From positions 3,162,001 to 3,226,000 of the forward strand of contig JAHLEZ010000001.1 of assembly GCA_020726505.1 (NCBI GenBank): a DNA stretch of 64,000 bases, read 5' to 3'. The DNA comes from Leptodontidium sp. MPI-SDFR-AT-0119 (Eukaryota > Ascomycota > Leotiomycetes > Helotiales > Leptodontidiaceae). The stretch's first letter is position 1, and every line of letters begins with the position of its first letter. This document shows positions 45,380-57,250 of this stretch, in pieces. Under the pieces are notes generated by a model. That model did not search any database. It saw nothing but the letters and a program-made list of their open reading frames with translations, and was not told where the DNA came from. Made by a program: the position numbers and the translations under genes.

Positions 45380-46330
45380 TAGTAGTAGCTTTAGTCGCTA
45401 GAACTTTATTATTAAACTTAAGCGTAAACTCAAGAGTAGCCGAGAAAATTTATTAAAGGTCCTTCGCCGAAGGTTAATAAGTAATTTACTAGCGAATACC
45501 TTAGTATACTTATAAATCGAAGTCCCTTAACCTTAGTAATTAATCGCTCGTTAATATTTATTAAATTAATAAAACCCTTCTTTAAGGTAGCGAGTACGCT
45601 AGAGTATAGTTAATTAATAGCCGACAAAAGGCTAGCGCTTAGTTCTTTTATAAATAAGACTATTAACTTCTATAAGGACTTTAAGGCTTTAGTATTAATA
45701 ACTTTATTAACGTGTGTATTATAGCGCTTATTAAGGTCGAACGTAACTTAAGCAGTATTAAGGTTAACTTAAGAGATTTACTTCTTATAAAATTAAGTAG
45801 TAGCTTTCTCTAATCGAGTAAGGGACTCCTTTAGTCTCGCTAGGACCTCGCCAGTTATTAACTTATATCTCGCTAATTAAAAGAAAATTTAACTTACAAG
45901 CTTATAAGACTTCGCCTTTTAATAATAATTAATATACTTCTTAGTAGTTAAAGTAATATTAGTAGAATATATAAAGTTAAGAAACTACGAGATCTCGCCG
46001 GCGTAACGTAAGCAAAGAACCTCGCGAGTATCGAAGTAGTTGATTTTACTACGTCCACTTAACTTAGTACGGGTATCCTTAAAGCTACTAAGTAAGGAAC
46101 ACTTAATTCGAACGCTATCCTTGTTCTCCTTAACTTTATTACCTTCGCTATTATCTTTAAAGGCTCAGGCAAATCACTGACGTTTACTTAAAGGCTCGCT
46201 AGCGTTAACTAAAATAAACGAAGGAGTTAGAGCTCTAGCAAAACTAGAGTCTCCAGGCTTCTTGCGCTTACTAAGAGTTACTAGAATCGCCAGTTAAACC
46301 CCTACTAAGGGCAAGACACCTCTAAATCAG
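45380..46330 (-). pseudogene. antisense reading frame between gypsy pol and 3' LTR
   Basis: One minus-strand frame can be followed for about 310 codons from about 46,318 down to about 45,380, with only RIP-type stops (TAA, TAG, TGA at former CAA, CAG, CGA or TGG). Segments include KKPGDSSFARALTPSF, NKVKENKDSVRIKCSLL, KDTRTKLSGRSKINYFDTRE, LARYKLITGEVLARLKESL and RLEKATT. The last part has the heptad look of a coiled coil. I recognise no family. The position is antisense to the element and outside pol. Confidence 0.6.
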
Positions 46331-46597
46331 AGAAGGGGAATATAACTTACCTTTGGCTATAATTATTAATATTATTATTTAGTCTAAGAGGTTAAAAGAA
46401 CCAAGAAGAATATATATAAAGAGATAAGTAATAACCGCTACTAGCGTTTACTTACCCTATATTACTTTTTCCTTAAAATTTACCTTTAAGTTAAGCGTAC
46501 AAATTTAGGCTCACTAGCGAATCGTCGGGAAAACTCTAGTTATCGTTACTTTTTTACTCTTACTTCTAGGGATAAAAGTGCGTAAGAGAGGAGATAT

Positions 46598-46776
46598 TAT
46601 AATAGTATATGCCTTAGCGCTTACTCCTTATATATATACGTATAAAGTAAAGAAAAGATAACTTTCCCTCCTTAGTAATTAGCTTTTATATTATATAGTA
46701 TCACTAGTTATTATTTAGTGCCTCTCTAGCTATTCTATTATATTAAAGTCACCTTAGCGTGCTAGTGATTATTACA
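46598..46776 (+). repeat. gypsy 3' LTR
   Basis: 179 bp, starting TATAAT (RIP-altered TGTAAT) and ending ATTACA, followed by the target duplication CTTAC at 46,777-46,781. It is more mutated than the 5' LTR over its first 70 bases. Confidence 0.93.
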
Positions 46777-47734
46777 CTTACTTCCACTTAAGGCAGTCGG
46801 AGTGAGTACTCCGACAGGCCCCTTCTTCCCTTTTGAGTGGAATGTCCATTGTAAAAAGAAGCCGAGCTATGTATCAACTTATACTTTATAGCCCGTGGGT
46901 ATTAGTTTTGATAGTATTGTAGTAGTCTCATATACTCGTCCTATAAATCGCTATATATATTCGTCGACAGCAATAGTCCGGCCAGGTTACTAAAGGCGAA
47001 GGGAAGTCTCTTGAACATAAGAATTAAGTGGCTCTACTTATAGAATATTATAATTTAAAGCCTTAATATAAAGGAATACTTACTCGTTACTATATATCCG
47101 CTTTCTTACTTCGGGAGGGGGGACATAAACAAAACCTCTAATATAATATCTCAAACCTTCATAGGCCTATATACTTCCTAATAGCGTGTTGCGGACTATC
47201 CTCATCAGTACTCTAATAGTCCTCTATTTGATTCTCGCCGTGAATCCCTATATATATCAAAATCCCTAAGTAGATCTTAATTTCCGGCATCGTAGTAAGG
47301 TACTATTCATTAGCTCGTATATAAGGCTTTGGCTCTTTTGGATTCTTCACGTTTTAATTAGTAGAATTAACGATTCCTTGAAGGATTTCATTTATAAAGA
47401 ATAGAGAGAATATTACAAAGGCATCTTTAGAATTAATAAATAAAGGTAGTCGTATTTAAGGCTAAAAGTCAAGGCAAGGGAAGGGGATAAATGGTCCGAA
47501 ACCCTCAGATATCGCAGGAGCCTTTGAACGAAGAGTTCTATCGAGAATTAGATCAGGTTACACACCTTCTAATATCTTAAATATGATTATTTAAGTGAGA
47601 AATAAGTGTATTATTACATAATTACGATATCACTAACCCGTGTTTATGTGCCCGTTGCCAGGGGCAGCACCCCCTGCAACCCCTCCACGCTAAAAGGGGC
47701 ATACGCCGGTCGATGGGATATTAGTTAATAGACT

Positions 47735-50105
47735 TTAAAAGAATTTATTTATTTTATTACGTCGTATAAGCCTTACTAAGAGCGGGTCTTTTAATTTTAC
47801 TTTTTAGGATATAAGTAGCTTTCCTCTCTTTAAGTTACTTTATAACTTCTCGTATATTATATTATACTTCACTTATTATAAATATAATCGTGAAGTTTAT
47901 AGTTCTATCGCTATTATTATTATTAAAACTCTCTAAAGAATCGTTAATATTTATTAAAGTATTTAAATCTATATCTTAGTAGTTTCCCGAATAATGTCTA
48001 GATATAGTCTAATTCTAATCTAAATTAGGGTCGATCCCCTTAATATAAGCTAAGTAACTTCTAAAGGTCTTATCTATAGCTTTCACTCCTTTAGCCTTAC
48101 GCGCCGCGAAATATCTTACCTTAGACGTTACTTACTTTTTATTTAAGTGGCGATTATTATAATAATCTATTTTCTTATAAATAATATAACTTATATAGCC
48201 TAATATAAGCTAGAATTTATCTTTACGTTTATTTCTACTTAAAAAAATTATTTTATAATTAAAGTAATAAGCCACCTTATTTATAACATAACATTAATAG
48301 TAATTTATATAAGATCTAAAGTACTTACTTACCCTTAATCCCGAGTTATAAGTTACTTTAACGTTAACGGCGGAGTAAAGACTATTTATTAATATAAGGA
48401 AGGTAAGGGGTGCCTAAAATAAGGCTATTTTAAAGAGGGAGTTCCTTATTATTCCTTATATAAGCTTATTACGGAGTGTCTTATTATTTTATATATTATT
48501 ATCCTTTAAGCTAAATTAATTACTTTATAGTTCCTTAGCGAAGTTCTTTAATTAAGTTAATATTAGTTTTCCTGTTTAATAAGGCTCTTCTTAAAATAAT
48601 AAGAAGGTCAAACTAAATTACTAACTAAAGAACTTATTAACTTTCTCTTTTGTCTTAAAGTGTTCGCGAGTCGTTCTAATAAGCTTATTAAATAAGTACC
48701 CCTTATTTTAGAGGTACTAATAGTAATACGAACTAGCTTTATTTTATAGTATTAATAGAAAGGCTCGGTTCTAGACTTTAGTCTTAATTAATACTCTTTA
48801 ATATAAGTTAGTGAAGATATAGAGCTTTTTATCTAAGTAATCTTTGTCTTCGTTATATTAGAGCTCCTTAGTATATATTTTAGTAAGGTTTATTAACGAT
48901 TTTACTTAGTTTAAGGTTAATAGATTTATAATATATTATAATAGCTAAATTAACTCTATATATAGTCTAGTAGTCTTAGGAACCTTAAATAATAGTAATA
49001 ACTTATCTTATAAGTATATTATTAATATCAATATAAGATTTAGTAATACGTAGTTATTTAATCTTTATAAGTAGAGATTACTTAAGAGATCCCTCTTAAG
49101 AGTAAATAAGAACTTCTTTTTTAAGACTATAAGTAAGGGGGTTATATTATATAAATCCCTGACTTTATCTCCTTTAATAAAGGAGATCTTAAGTAATTTT
49201 AGTAATTAAATCGTCTCTATAAGCTTTACTCTTAACCCTTTTAAAGGAGTGTCTTCCTTTATAAAATAAATAACTACCTTTAATTAATATTATAAAGACA
49301 TTAGGAATTAATTTTATTAAAGTGTTATTAAGAATAATAATAGTAGTCAAGAGAGTAATTCCTAAATATAATTTAATATTAATTTAAGGTAGTTCTAAAT
49401 TTATATCTTTATTTAGCCTTTTAGTTATAAATTTTCCTTAGCTTATATTACCTTTATTAAAGCCTTTATTATCCTCGTCCCCCTTTATTATTATATAAAT
49501 ATATTAAAGGCTCGTAAGTCGTCCTTAAAGTATATACGTTTTATAACTTTAATTAATTTAAACTCTTTTACTATTTAACCCTTAAAATACTCTTAAAAGT
49601 CTTAAAAAAAGAACTCTCCTTTAATACGGCTATTATAAAAGAACTTATAAAACTTCCGCGAGTATATTATTATATCTCTTATAAAAGCTAAACTAAGATT
49701 TAGTGTTTCTCTTAATATAGCCGTGTTATTAAATGTTTCTAGAGTTAACTTTAGCTTTAATATATAGTCTAAAGTATCCGTTATTATATTAAATATAATT
49801 CGTAAGTAATCTAGTGAGTTCTTAAATAAGTTTCTTAAAAGTCTAAAGTTTTAGATTTAAGGATATTAAATTAATAGTCTTTATAAAGTAACTATTATAT
49901 TATAATAGTTCTTTTTTAATATATAATTGTCTTAGTCGAGTCTTAAGAGAGAAGTTACCTTCCTTCCACGATTTAAAAAAAGTAAAATACCTTTTAAAGA
50001 AAATATAATAAAGTAGTCCTTAAGTTAAAGCCTAAAATCCACTTTATAACCTAAGACCTTTTCTATTTATAATAAAGTTAATAATATAAGCTTACTATTA
50101 ATTAG
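47735..50105 (-). pseudogene. copia gag region
   Basis: The minus-strand reading around 48,720-48,380 contains TREHFKTKEKVNKFF, then DKLI-like and NNKTLRNKLI-GII blocks typical of fungal copia gag. Towards 47,740 the frame continues with FAARKAKGVKAIDKTFRSYLAYI, like the region between gag and protease. It is heavily RIP-mutated. It is cut at 47,73x by the piggyBac element and continues at 38,586. Confidence 0.62.
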
Positions 50106-50363
50106 TATTAATATAGTACTAGTTTATATATTACGTCACAAGTATAAATATATTTAATATATATATATATAACGACAAAGTAATAAAGTATAGTTTAAAA
50201 TCTATATATATTTTAAGAGAGTGTAAGGAGAGCTAAACTATATACTACAAAACCCTACTAAATCTCCACTAAAACTAGTCAGGCTAGGCTCTAACCCCTG
50301 ACTTTAACCCGCACCCACTTTTCCAAACCGAAGTATACTTATACAGGGACCTGTGGACTAACA
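50106..50363 (-). repeat. copia LTR, right copy (5' LTR of the minus-strand element)
   Basis: 258 bp; direct-repeat partner of 27,386-27,641. The right half is much less RIP-altered than the left copy (for example it keeps CCCGCACCCACTTTTCC), the left half more so. Confidence 0.82.
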
Positions 50364-53300
50364 TATATTAAAGGCCATTTCTTACTACTTTAAAAATGCG
50401 AGCTTTAAATGTGCGAACCTAACTAAATAAAACCTAATTAACCTTAAGGTATATAAGTAAAAGACTTCAAAAAAAGCCTTATGAAATGCTTTACGCAAAT
50501 GCTAAACGACCTTACGCATATACGTTATAATCTTATATACGACCTCTAAAGTAACAACTTCATACATAGTAAACTTATATAAGTATGCCAAGACCATCCT
50601 AAATACTAAAACACTTGTTTCGCATTACCTACGACGCTTATAAAGCTAGTTAATTTACTTAAGAACTTTATTTGGACGTACGAATATGTTTACGACTTTA
50701 CGAGTACGATCGAAACCTTTTTTACGAATCGCGAATATTATTATTAATTAAAGGATAAGAACTACGGCAAATTAAGCTGTAGTAAATATAAATAAAAACC
50801 TAAGAAATATTATATTATATATAAGAAGGCGGGCTATTAATTAATAAAGTATTTATAACACGAATAAGACGTCGTAAAAAAGGTATAAAAACGCCAAAAT
50901 AATACTAAATTTAATAGCAAGTTTAGTAAGGGGTTTAATAAGATATTCTAATAGTTTATTATTAATTATAAAGAAATATAAGAGGTGTCGCGTACTAGCG
51001 CAGTTCTTTAGTTTAGTGTATACTTGCGTAAGCACTCTAAGTATATAAACCTAGTCTTTAGCTCTTCTCTTAGGGAGGACAACACTTAATTTAATTAATT
51101 TTTAAATACACTTTCTAAAACTTTATTTAATTATAGAATCTTTTAACCCCCTAAACTTCTACTCTTCTTTTATACGATAATTAAGAGCCACACTTGTCTT
51201 ATTTAAGTTATATAGCGTATTTATAAAATAACTTTTAATTAATAAGTTCTATAATTATTTAATCTCTACTTTTAATTATATAATTATATATTAATTATTT
51301 AATATATCTTTTATAAATATTAACGAACTTACTAAGCTTTTATTATCTAAGATATTATATAGTAAACTAAAAGATTAATTAATATAGTTTATATACTTTA
51401 TACTTATAATAAATATACTCGGACTTTAATTATATATTGACTTTAATAAAAAAGATATTACGTCTCTATCCGAAATCTTTAATATTACTCCTTTAATTAT
51501 TAAAGAGCTCGCGGAGGAAGTTAATATTAAAAATAATATAAACTACTAACTCTTTATATATACTTATAAAAAATAACCTAAGACTTAAGTAATAAATAAT
51601 AAAGTAGTAATTTTAAGAAACAGTAAAAGAACTCTTAGATCTTTAAGTACTATAGTAAGTAATATAACTATTATTAGCCTAAGATTTAAGGGCGGAAGTA
51701 ATTAAATGTTTACGCCTTTAACCTTTAACGTAAGAGGTAACTCTAAAATGTTTAAACTACTCTTAGCGTTACTAATAAGGCTTAACCTTATAACTCTTAA
51801 GTTACTTTAAGAATAAGTAAAAGCTAAAGCTAAAGAGTACGTCCTTTAAAGTATAATTTAATAATCTCGAGCGTCTAATTACCTTAAACTTTATAATTAA
51901 GTTGAGAGGAGTATAACTAAGTAATTCTTTAATATTATAATAACTTAAGTAATATAAAAAAAAGTATATAAATATTTAAGTAATCCTTTGCTCTCTTAAA
52001 AAACTACTTTACTAAATAAAAATGTCGATTTAAACTTAAATATAAAACGACTATTAAGAATCCCTTAAGACTAAGGGGAAGAGTAACTCTTATATATAAA
52101 TTATGTCTTACTAAGAGTTAATTCGGAAAGCTTAGTTATATAAAGTATTAAACGTAAAAGGAATAATTAATATAATCGATTTCTTAGTTATAATAAGAAA
52201 CTTTAATCGCTTGTAAATAAAGTATTAAAATAAGAAAATTCAAGAGTATAAGACCCTTAATTTTCTTACTCTTTATATAATTAATTAATTAACTCGCTTT
52301 TTTTATATTAATAAACTAAGTCCTTAGTATTAAGCTCTTTTATTAAGCTATAGAACCTAAAGTTATAAACACTTCGTTACTCTTAACAAATAATCGTTTA
52401 ATAATAAAGTAACGTTAAAAGGTAATAAAGACACTCGTAAACCTTTAAAAGGGAAATCCCTAAAGAAATTATGTCCTTATTAAAATAATTAGACTTATAA
52501 GTAAAGCCCCTTAAATTACACTCGACTTTAACTTATTATTTATAAGAAGGTTTATATAAAAGACTTTAATAAAAATATTAGACTAAATCCTCTAATAAAT
52601 AACACTATAATAAAGTAAATCTAATAGTACTTTATTAATAATAAATAAAAGGGACTACGAGACTAAATTAAATTAAATAAACTAATACTTTAAGTCACTA
52701 AAGACGTTATTAAAAGCGCTAATAATAAGGGTAAAAGTAAGTCTATATTCCTTAAAAACATCTTAAATAAAGGGGCAAAGAGTAATATATAAATATAAGT
52801 AATAATCCTTTTAAGCCTCGCAAAAGATTACTAACTTAATGTCTATTTTATATAAGACTTAGTTTACTTCTTGTCGTCGAGTACTCTTTTTAATAACTAT
52901 AATATAATTAATTTAATTAATAATCGTTTACTTTTAAAGTTAAGATTATTTATTAAGTCTAAACTAAAGGATATTATAAAGTATAAAAGCTCTTAACTTC
53001 TAATTATAAGACGCGGAATTCGCGTTATAAAGGGGTCTTTTAAGGACTTAAATAAGGAGTTATTTAATTTAATCTTTTACGATATTATTATTATAAAAGG
53101 ATTTTATATTAATACTATCTTTAAAGCTCGTCTTTATAATAGTAGGCTCTAGTACTATCCCCTCAAGCGGCAGAGCCACTTTTAGCGTCTTTGCGGGTTC
53201 CTTACCAAAGTGAGAGTAAACAAACCATGTAAACAAACTAAATAATAATAATTATTATTCTTTATATAAATCCCTACTAAATATAATATAAAACGTTGTC

Positions 53301-56300
53301 GCTGATTTTACGGACCTTGCCATTACACGGCCTAACTTGCCCCTAGTTCTAGAGACTAATGCGACCTTTATACCTATAGATTTACCCCCCTTTTTAACGT
53401 AAATAGCCTTACTACCTTATATATTACTTATTGACGCCTGGGGGCTGTTTCTCTTATTTTTCCCGGAAGATTAGATCCGGGTAATATGTAATTATACGAA
53501 TACACGGAAAGATAGGCAAATACAGGCTCGTACGGATGTAAATGATATATCTAAGTATACCCGGATCTGGGCTTGGAAGCTTATAATTATACCTGAGGTT
53601 TATGGCTACTTAGGGATTCGTATTTATATAGGAATACACGTTAAAAACGACATCCGGTCCTTCTAGAAAGCAGGGACACCTTTATGGCCAAGGTATCTGG
53701 TTTCTGAGGTTATGAGCTTACGGAGGTATAAAGCCATATATATAGCTTTTCGGCTATATATAGATAATCCGGAATATGAGTTTTAAGCTGTTTTTGACTA
53801 AGTAAGCCTTATTTTTAATAATCTGGACCTATTTTTAATAGATCTTTAGTTAGAGCCCTTGAATATGTATATTTTGGAAACTTCCCGAGCTTTATAGTCC
53901 CCTAGAAAGAATGTTACTGTAGATGAGGCCGTGGTACGTTTTTAGGGCCGGTCTTATGATACTTTAAAGATTCTAGGGAAACTTATTAATCGGGGATATA
54001 AAGTCTAGGTCTTGGCTGATTAAGGCTACTTTTTTGATTAGGTTTACTACTAGAAAGGGACTAGAAAGAGTGATCTAGTAAGAGGTAGGCTTAGTCCATG
54101 GAAAATCGATCAACCTAAGGCTCTAGGAAGTAACACCTCTTCGGCCGTGGTAGTGTACTTTATGGACCGGCTTCTTAGTTATAGTAAAGGCTACTGTGTT
54201 TACTTTAACAACTTATTTACGAATATTAAGCTCTTGACGTACGGTAGAGAACGAGGTTAAGGGGCTATAAGCACGTGTATAGCTAAGAGTAGAATACTTA
54301 AACGTTTTGCTGACCTAAAGGCTTAGGATATTAAGAAAGACTAAGTCCCCTGGGGAACCCTTAAGACTGTATTTACCGAAGATAGAAAAGTTAATATAAT
54401 AGCGTGGAAAGATAATACTTTAGTACTCTCGCTGTCTACTGAGAATGACGCTTAGAGGGAGGTAGAGTGCTTTTGTAAGCGACCTTTAGAGACTTCCTCT
54501 TCGGCTAAAACCTCACGTGTACCTTTCGGACTAAACGTAATTACGTGGCTTGCGATTCCTAAGTACTAGTACTTATATAACTACTAAATAGGGGCTGTAG
54601 TAGAAAACTAAGTATTATAACGGGACTTTTAACTCTTAAAGTCACTTTTATATTAAATAATACACTAATTAAAATACTAATAAAGGGCAAGGAGTAGAAG
54701 TCGAGTGCGTATAACTTAAGGCTTACGCTAAGTATAAAACAAGACTTAAAGGGATTACGTCTAAGTAAGAATATATAACTTATAAATCAGGTATTAAACG
54801 TATTATAAGACTAAGTTAAAAGTCTATCTCGAGCGTCTAAACTCGAGATTTAAATACTATTATTTACCTTAAAAGCGGATTACTTATAAATAAAGTCACT
54901 ATTATTAAAAGAAGTATTAAAAGAATAAATTAAAAACTCTAATTAAATAATTCAAGAAGTTATAAATAAAAGTTTAAAGTAATTAACTCTTTAAATATAA
55001 ACTCTTAAAACTTTAAATTTATTATTAAAAGTAATAACACACTCTTAGACTAAAGTATTAAGAGCTTAATTAAACGTACGAGAATAAACGAAAGTAATAA
55101 TATATTTTTAAATAAAGGTTAAAGTTATTACGGCTTAATCTAAAACTTTAAGTACTTAAAAAAAGCTAATAAGGAATATAAGAAAAAGAGGGAGACTATA
55201 TAAAGGGAGTAAAAGTAATAAAGTATTTATAATACTTACTATTATTCTTAGAGAAACACGCTTTTAAAAGGGCAACCTTAATCTTAAAGGTAACTTAAAC
55301 TTTAAGAGTATAAACTCTAATAAATATACTTTAACTTAATATAATAATCTTTAATAAATATACTTTAACTTAATATAATAATCTTTAATCTAAAATTAAT
55401 TAGCTTTTTTATAAGCTTATACTTAATTAATATATATCTCAAGAAAAACAAGACGATTTTAGGGAACTAATTAAGATAATATATTTAGTAATTATAATAA
55501 TAATATAAGTAAATCGCTTATTACTAAAAGGGAAGCTCTTACTTCTTAAAGTTAAGGTCTAAGATCTTTTATTAAAGCTAAAGAAGTAGAGTAATCTTAA
55601 GAATTACTTAATAAGAAGGTAGTTTCTAAAAGACTATAAGTTAGAAATAAAGAATATAAATAAATATAAATATTAGTACTTATAAAAGTACGATTTAAGT
55701 ACTATAAATATACTTATCCTGCTTATATAAGTCTTTAAGTACAAGTTAAATAAAGACAGATATATCTTAAAATGTCGCTCTTAAATAGTAATTTAAGGTG
55801 ATCTTTAAAGTAAAGTATTAATTATATTAATATATACTAATATACTCTTTATAAAGTCTTTTAGAGTTACTATAGTACTTATAGCTTATTTTAATTTAGA
55901 AATTAAGTGCTTCGACGTAGTTAATACCTTTATTAACGTCTTAAGAAATATAAATAGTGAAATAATATATTATTAATTTATATTTAGTTTTTAATAGCCT
56001 AACTAAGTATTATGAATTAATCGCGCGCTTTATAAAATACGTGATTCCCCTCACTTTTAATATAAGTATATAAGTAAGACTCTAATTGATTTAGGGCTCT
56101 CTCTTTACTTAAAAGAGCCCTATATTTATAAATCTTAAATACAAACTCTTAGTTCTCTTTTATATAAACGACATTTAAGTACTTTACTATTAAGATAATT
56201 AAAAGCTTAAATAAGATATTATTAAGTGTTTAAATTAAATATATAATATATATAATCTTAAAAATATTAAGTAATTCTTAAGGATTAAAGTATTATATAA

Positions 56301-57250
56301 TTAAAAGCGTAAAACGATATCTTTAGTTTATAACTAATATTTTAAGAAGATTACTCGCAAATTTGAGTAAGTAAATAGTAATTATTTAATAATATTACTA
56401 CTATAAATCGATTTTATTAAGTATATAAGACAAGCTTTTAAGAAATACATTAAAGTATATTAAGAGAAAGTAAGCTTTATTTTATACGTAGTAATTATTA
56501 TAAGATTAAATATTATATATATAATTGCCTTACTCTTATAATTTATAATAAATCTTAGGCCTAAACATTTTATTATAATATATTAGCTTATTTATTACTT
56601 ATTTAATACGCGCTTCTTAAGTATTATTTATAGTAGGCACTAGGGTAAAGTAATTATTATTACCTCTAATACTTCTTTTGTTAATAATATAAATATATAA
56701 TAATTATCTTAAGGCTATGTTATCTTTTTATTTAGTAAGTTAGTAATTTAAAAAGTATTAAGACAAGTAATAATTACTACTTTAATAACTAAAGCTGAAC
56801 TATTTATATTAGAGTATATAAGTAAAGAAACTATAGCTCTTTAGCGCTTTTTAAAAAATCTAACTTTTAATTTAAATAGGACGTAAGAGATTTTATATAA
56901 TAATTAATAAACTATTAAGCTCGTTATAAATAATACTAAAAGGATTGCAATAAAGCTCTACTATATTAATATTTATAATATATAATTAAAGTAAGAGTAT
57001 ACTCGTAGATCCTTTAAAGTAATATATCTTTAAACTATTAAAATACTTATTAATAGTCTTATAAAGAATTTATCTCGCTAGAAATTCGAGCTCTTTAAAG
57101 CTCTTTTAAACTTTAGTAATTATAAATCTTAAGTTAAGGAGCTTTAAATATATTTATTAAAAGTATATAAAGAAATTTTATATTATTTTTAAGGGACAGC
57201 TAAATCGACAGTTGTAGTAATTACAGTAATATCTTCAATATTATTTATTT
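50364..57250 (+). mobile_element. second copia-like retrotransposon, plus strand, interrupted
   Basis: A copia protease-like block on the plus strand lies at about 52,980-53,200 (IRVIKGSFKDLNKELF, then LYNSRL and FLTKVRV). After an intervening piggyBac-like gene, sequence resembling copia reverse transcriptase and RNase H resumes at about 54,700 and runs to about 57,190 (AELFILEYISKETIALYRFL and INIYNI-LK-EYTRRSFKVIYL are the best RNase H parts). The gag part (50.4-52.9 kb) is only weakly recognisable. LTRs were not found. The 37-bp sequence AATAAATATACTTTAACTTA... is tandemly duplicated at about 55,318-55,391. Confidence 0.5.
53460..54660 (+). pseudogene. piggyBac-like transposase (copy 3), plus strand
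   Basis: The plus-strand frame reads through YLGIRIYIGIHVKNDI (N-terminal domain), NVTVDEAVVRF-GRSYD (first aspartate), NRGYKV-VLAD-GYFFD, VVVYFMDRLLSYSKGYCVYF and NNLFTNIKLL (second), KSRILKRFADLKA, then NVITWLAIPKYYYLYNY (third region). It lacks a clear C-terminal cysteine tail. It differs from copies 1 and 2 in sequence and orientation. It sits between protease-like and RNase H-like copia sequence, so it is probably inserted there. Confidence 0.8.

Larger units (their letters stand above)
39711..46776 (+). mobile_element. complete Ty3/gypsy LTR retrotransposon (chromovirus-like)
   Basis: 7,066 bp with two 179-bp LTRs starting TGTAAT and ending ATTACA, flanked on both sides by the 5-bp duplication CTTAC (39,706-39,710 and 46,777-46,781). 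Plus-strand order: gag, zinc knuckle, protease, reverse transcriptase, RNase H, integrase, chromodomain-like tail, which is the Ty3/gypsy order. After the chromodomain there is a further 1.6 kb holding an antisense reading frame. It is inserted in the piggyBac transposase gene, so it is younger than that insertion. Confidence 0.93.
38701..47570 (-). pseudogene. piggyBac-like transposase, split by the gypsy element
   Basis: The N-terminal part lies at about 47,570-46,782 (minus strand): MPEIKIYLGILIYIGIHGEN, IEDYWS, then TIAVDEYI-RFIGRVYE (first catalytic aspartate), PTGYKV, FFLQWTFHSKGKKGP. The frame stops at ALSGSK and resumes at 39,705 with TGKGRYRTQ, then VVILDNLFTS (second aspartate), FINAVDISN-LKSYN (third), and ends at 38,701 with a cysteine-rich tail: CKECNVHLCKEGTC. 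Removing the insertion and one CTTAC copy restores the frame exactly. There are several RIP-type stops; the last 103 codons are open. Confidence 0.88.
38591..47724 (-). mobile_element. piggyBac element (copy 2) carrying a gypsy insertion
   Basis: Both ends share the inverted sequence TATCCCATCGACCGGCGT (38,598-38,615 and its complement at 47,704-47,721). TTAA lies close outside each end (38,587-38,590 and 47,725-47,728), the target site of piggyBac transposases. On the left, a few extra bases separate TTAA from the shared repeat, so the exact terminus is unsure. The element interrupts copia between gag and protease. It is visibly less RIP-mutated than its neighbours. Confidence 0.75.
27386..50363 (-). 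mobile_element. Ty1/copia LTR retrotransposon split by two insertions
   Basis: Two similar direct repeats at 27,386-27,641 and 50,106-50,363 bound a minus-strand element. After removing the Helitron and the piggyBac it would be about 7.2 kb. In minus-strand order: gag (50.1-47.73 kb), protease and the start of integrase (38.58-37.80 kb), the rest of integrase, reverse transcriptase and RNase H (31.2-29.08 kb). The pieces meet at matching points: the integrase block ends ...LDFII on one side of the Helitron and continues into ...NFNFKEFKS on the other. The 5-bp sequences outside the two LTRs do not match, so the target duplication is lost or the element was rearranged. Confidence 0.78.

Noticed and set aside
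50853..51035. 60-codon minus-strand ORF
   Set aside because: Hydrophobic translation of AT-rich DNA with no motif.
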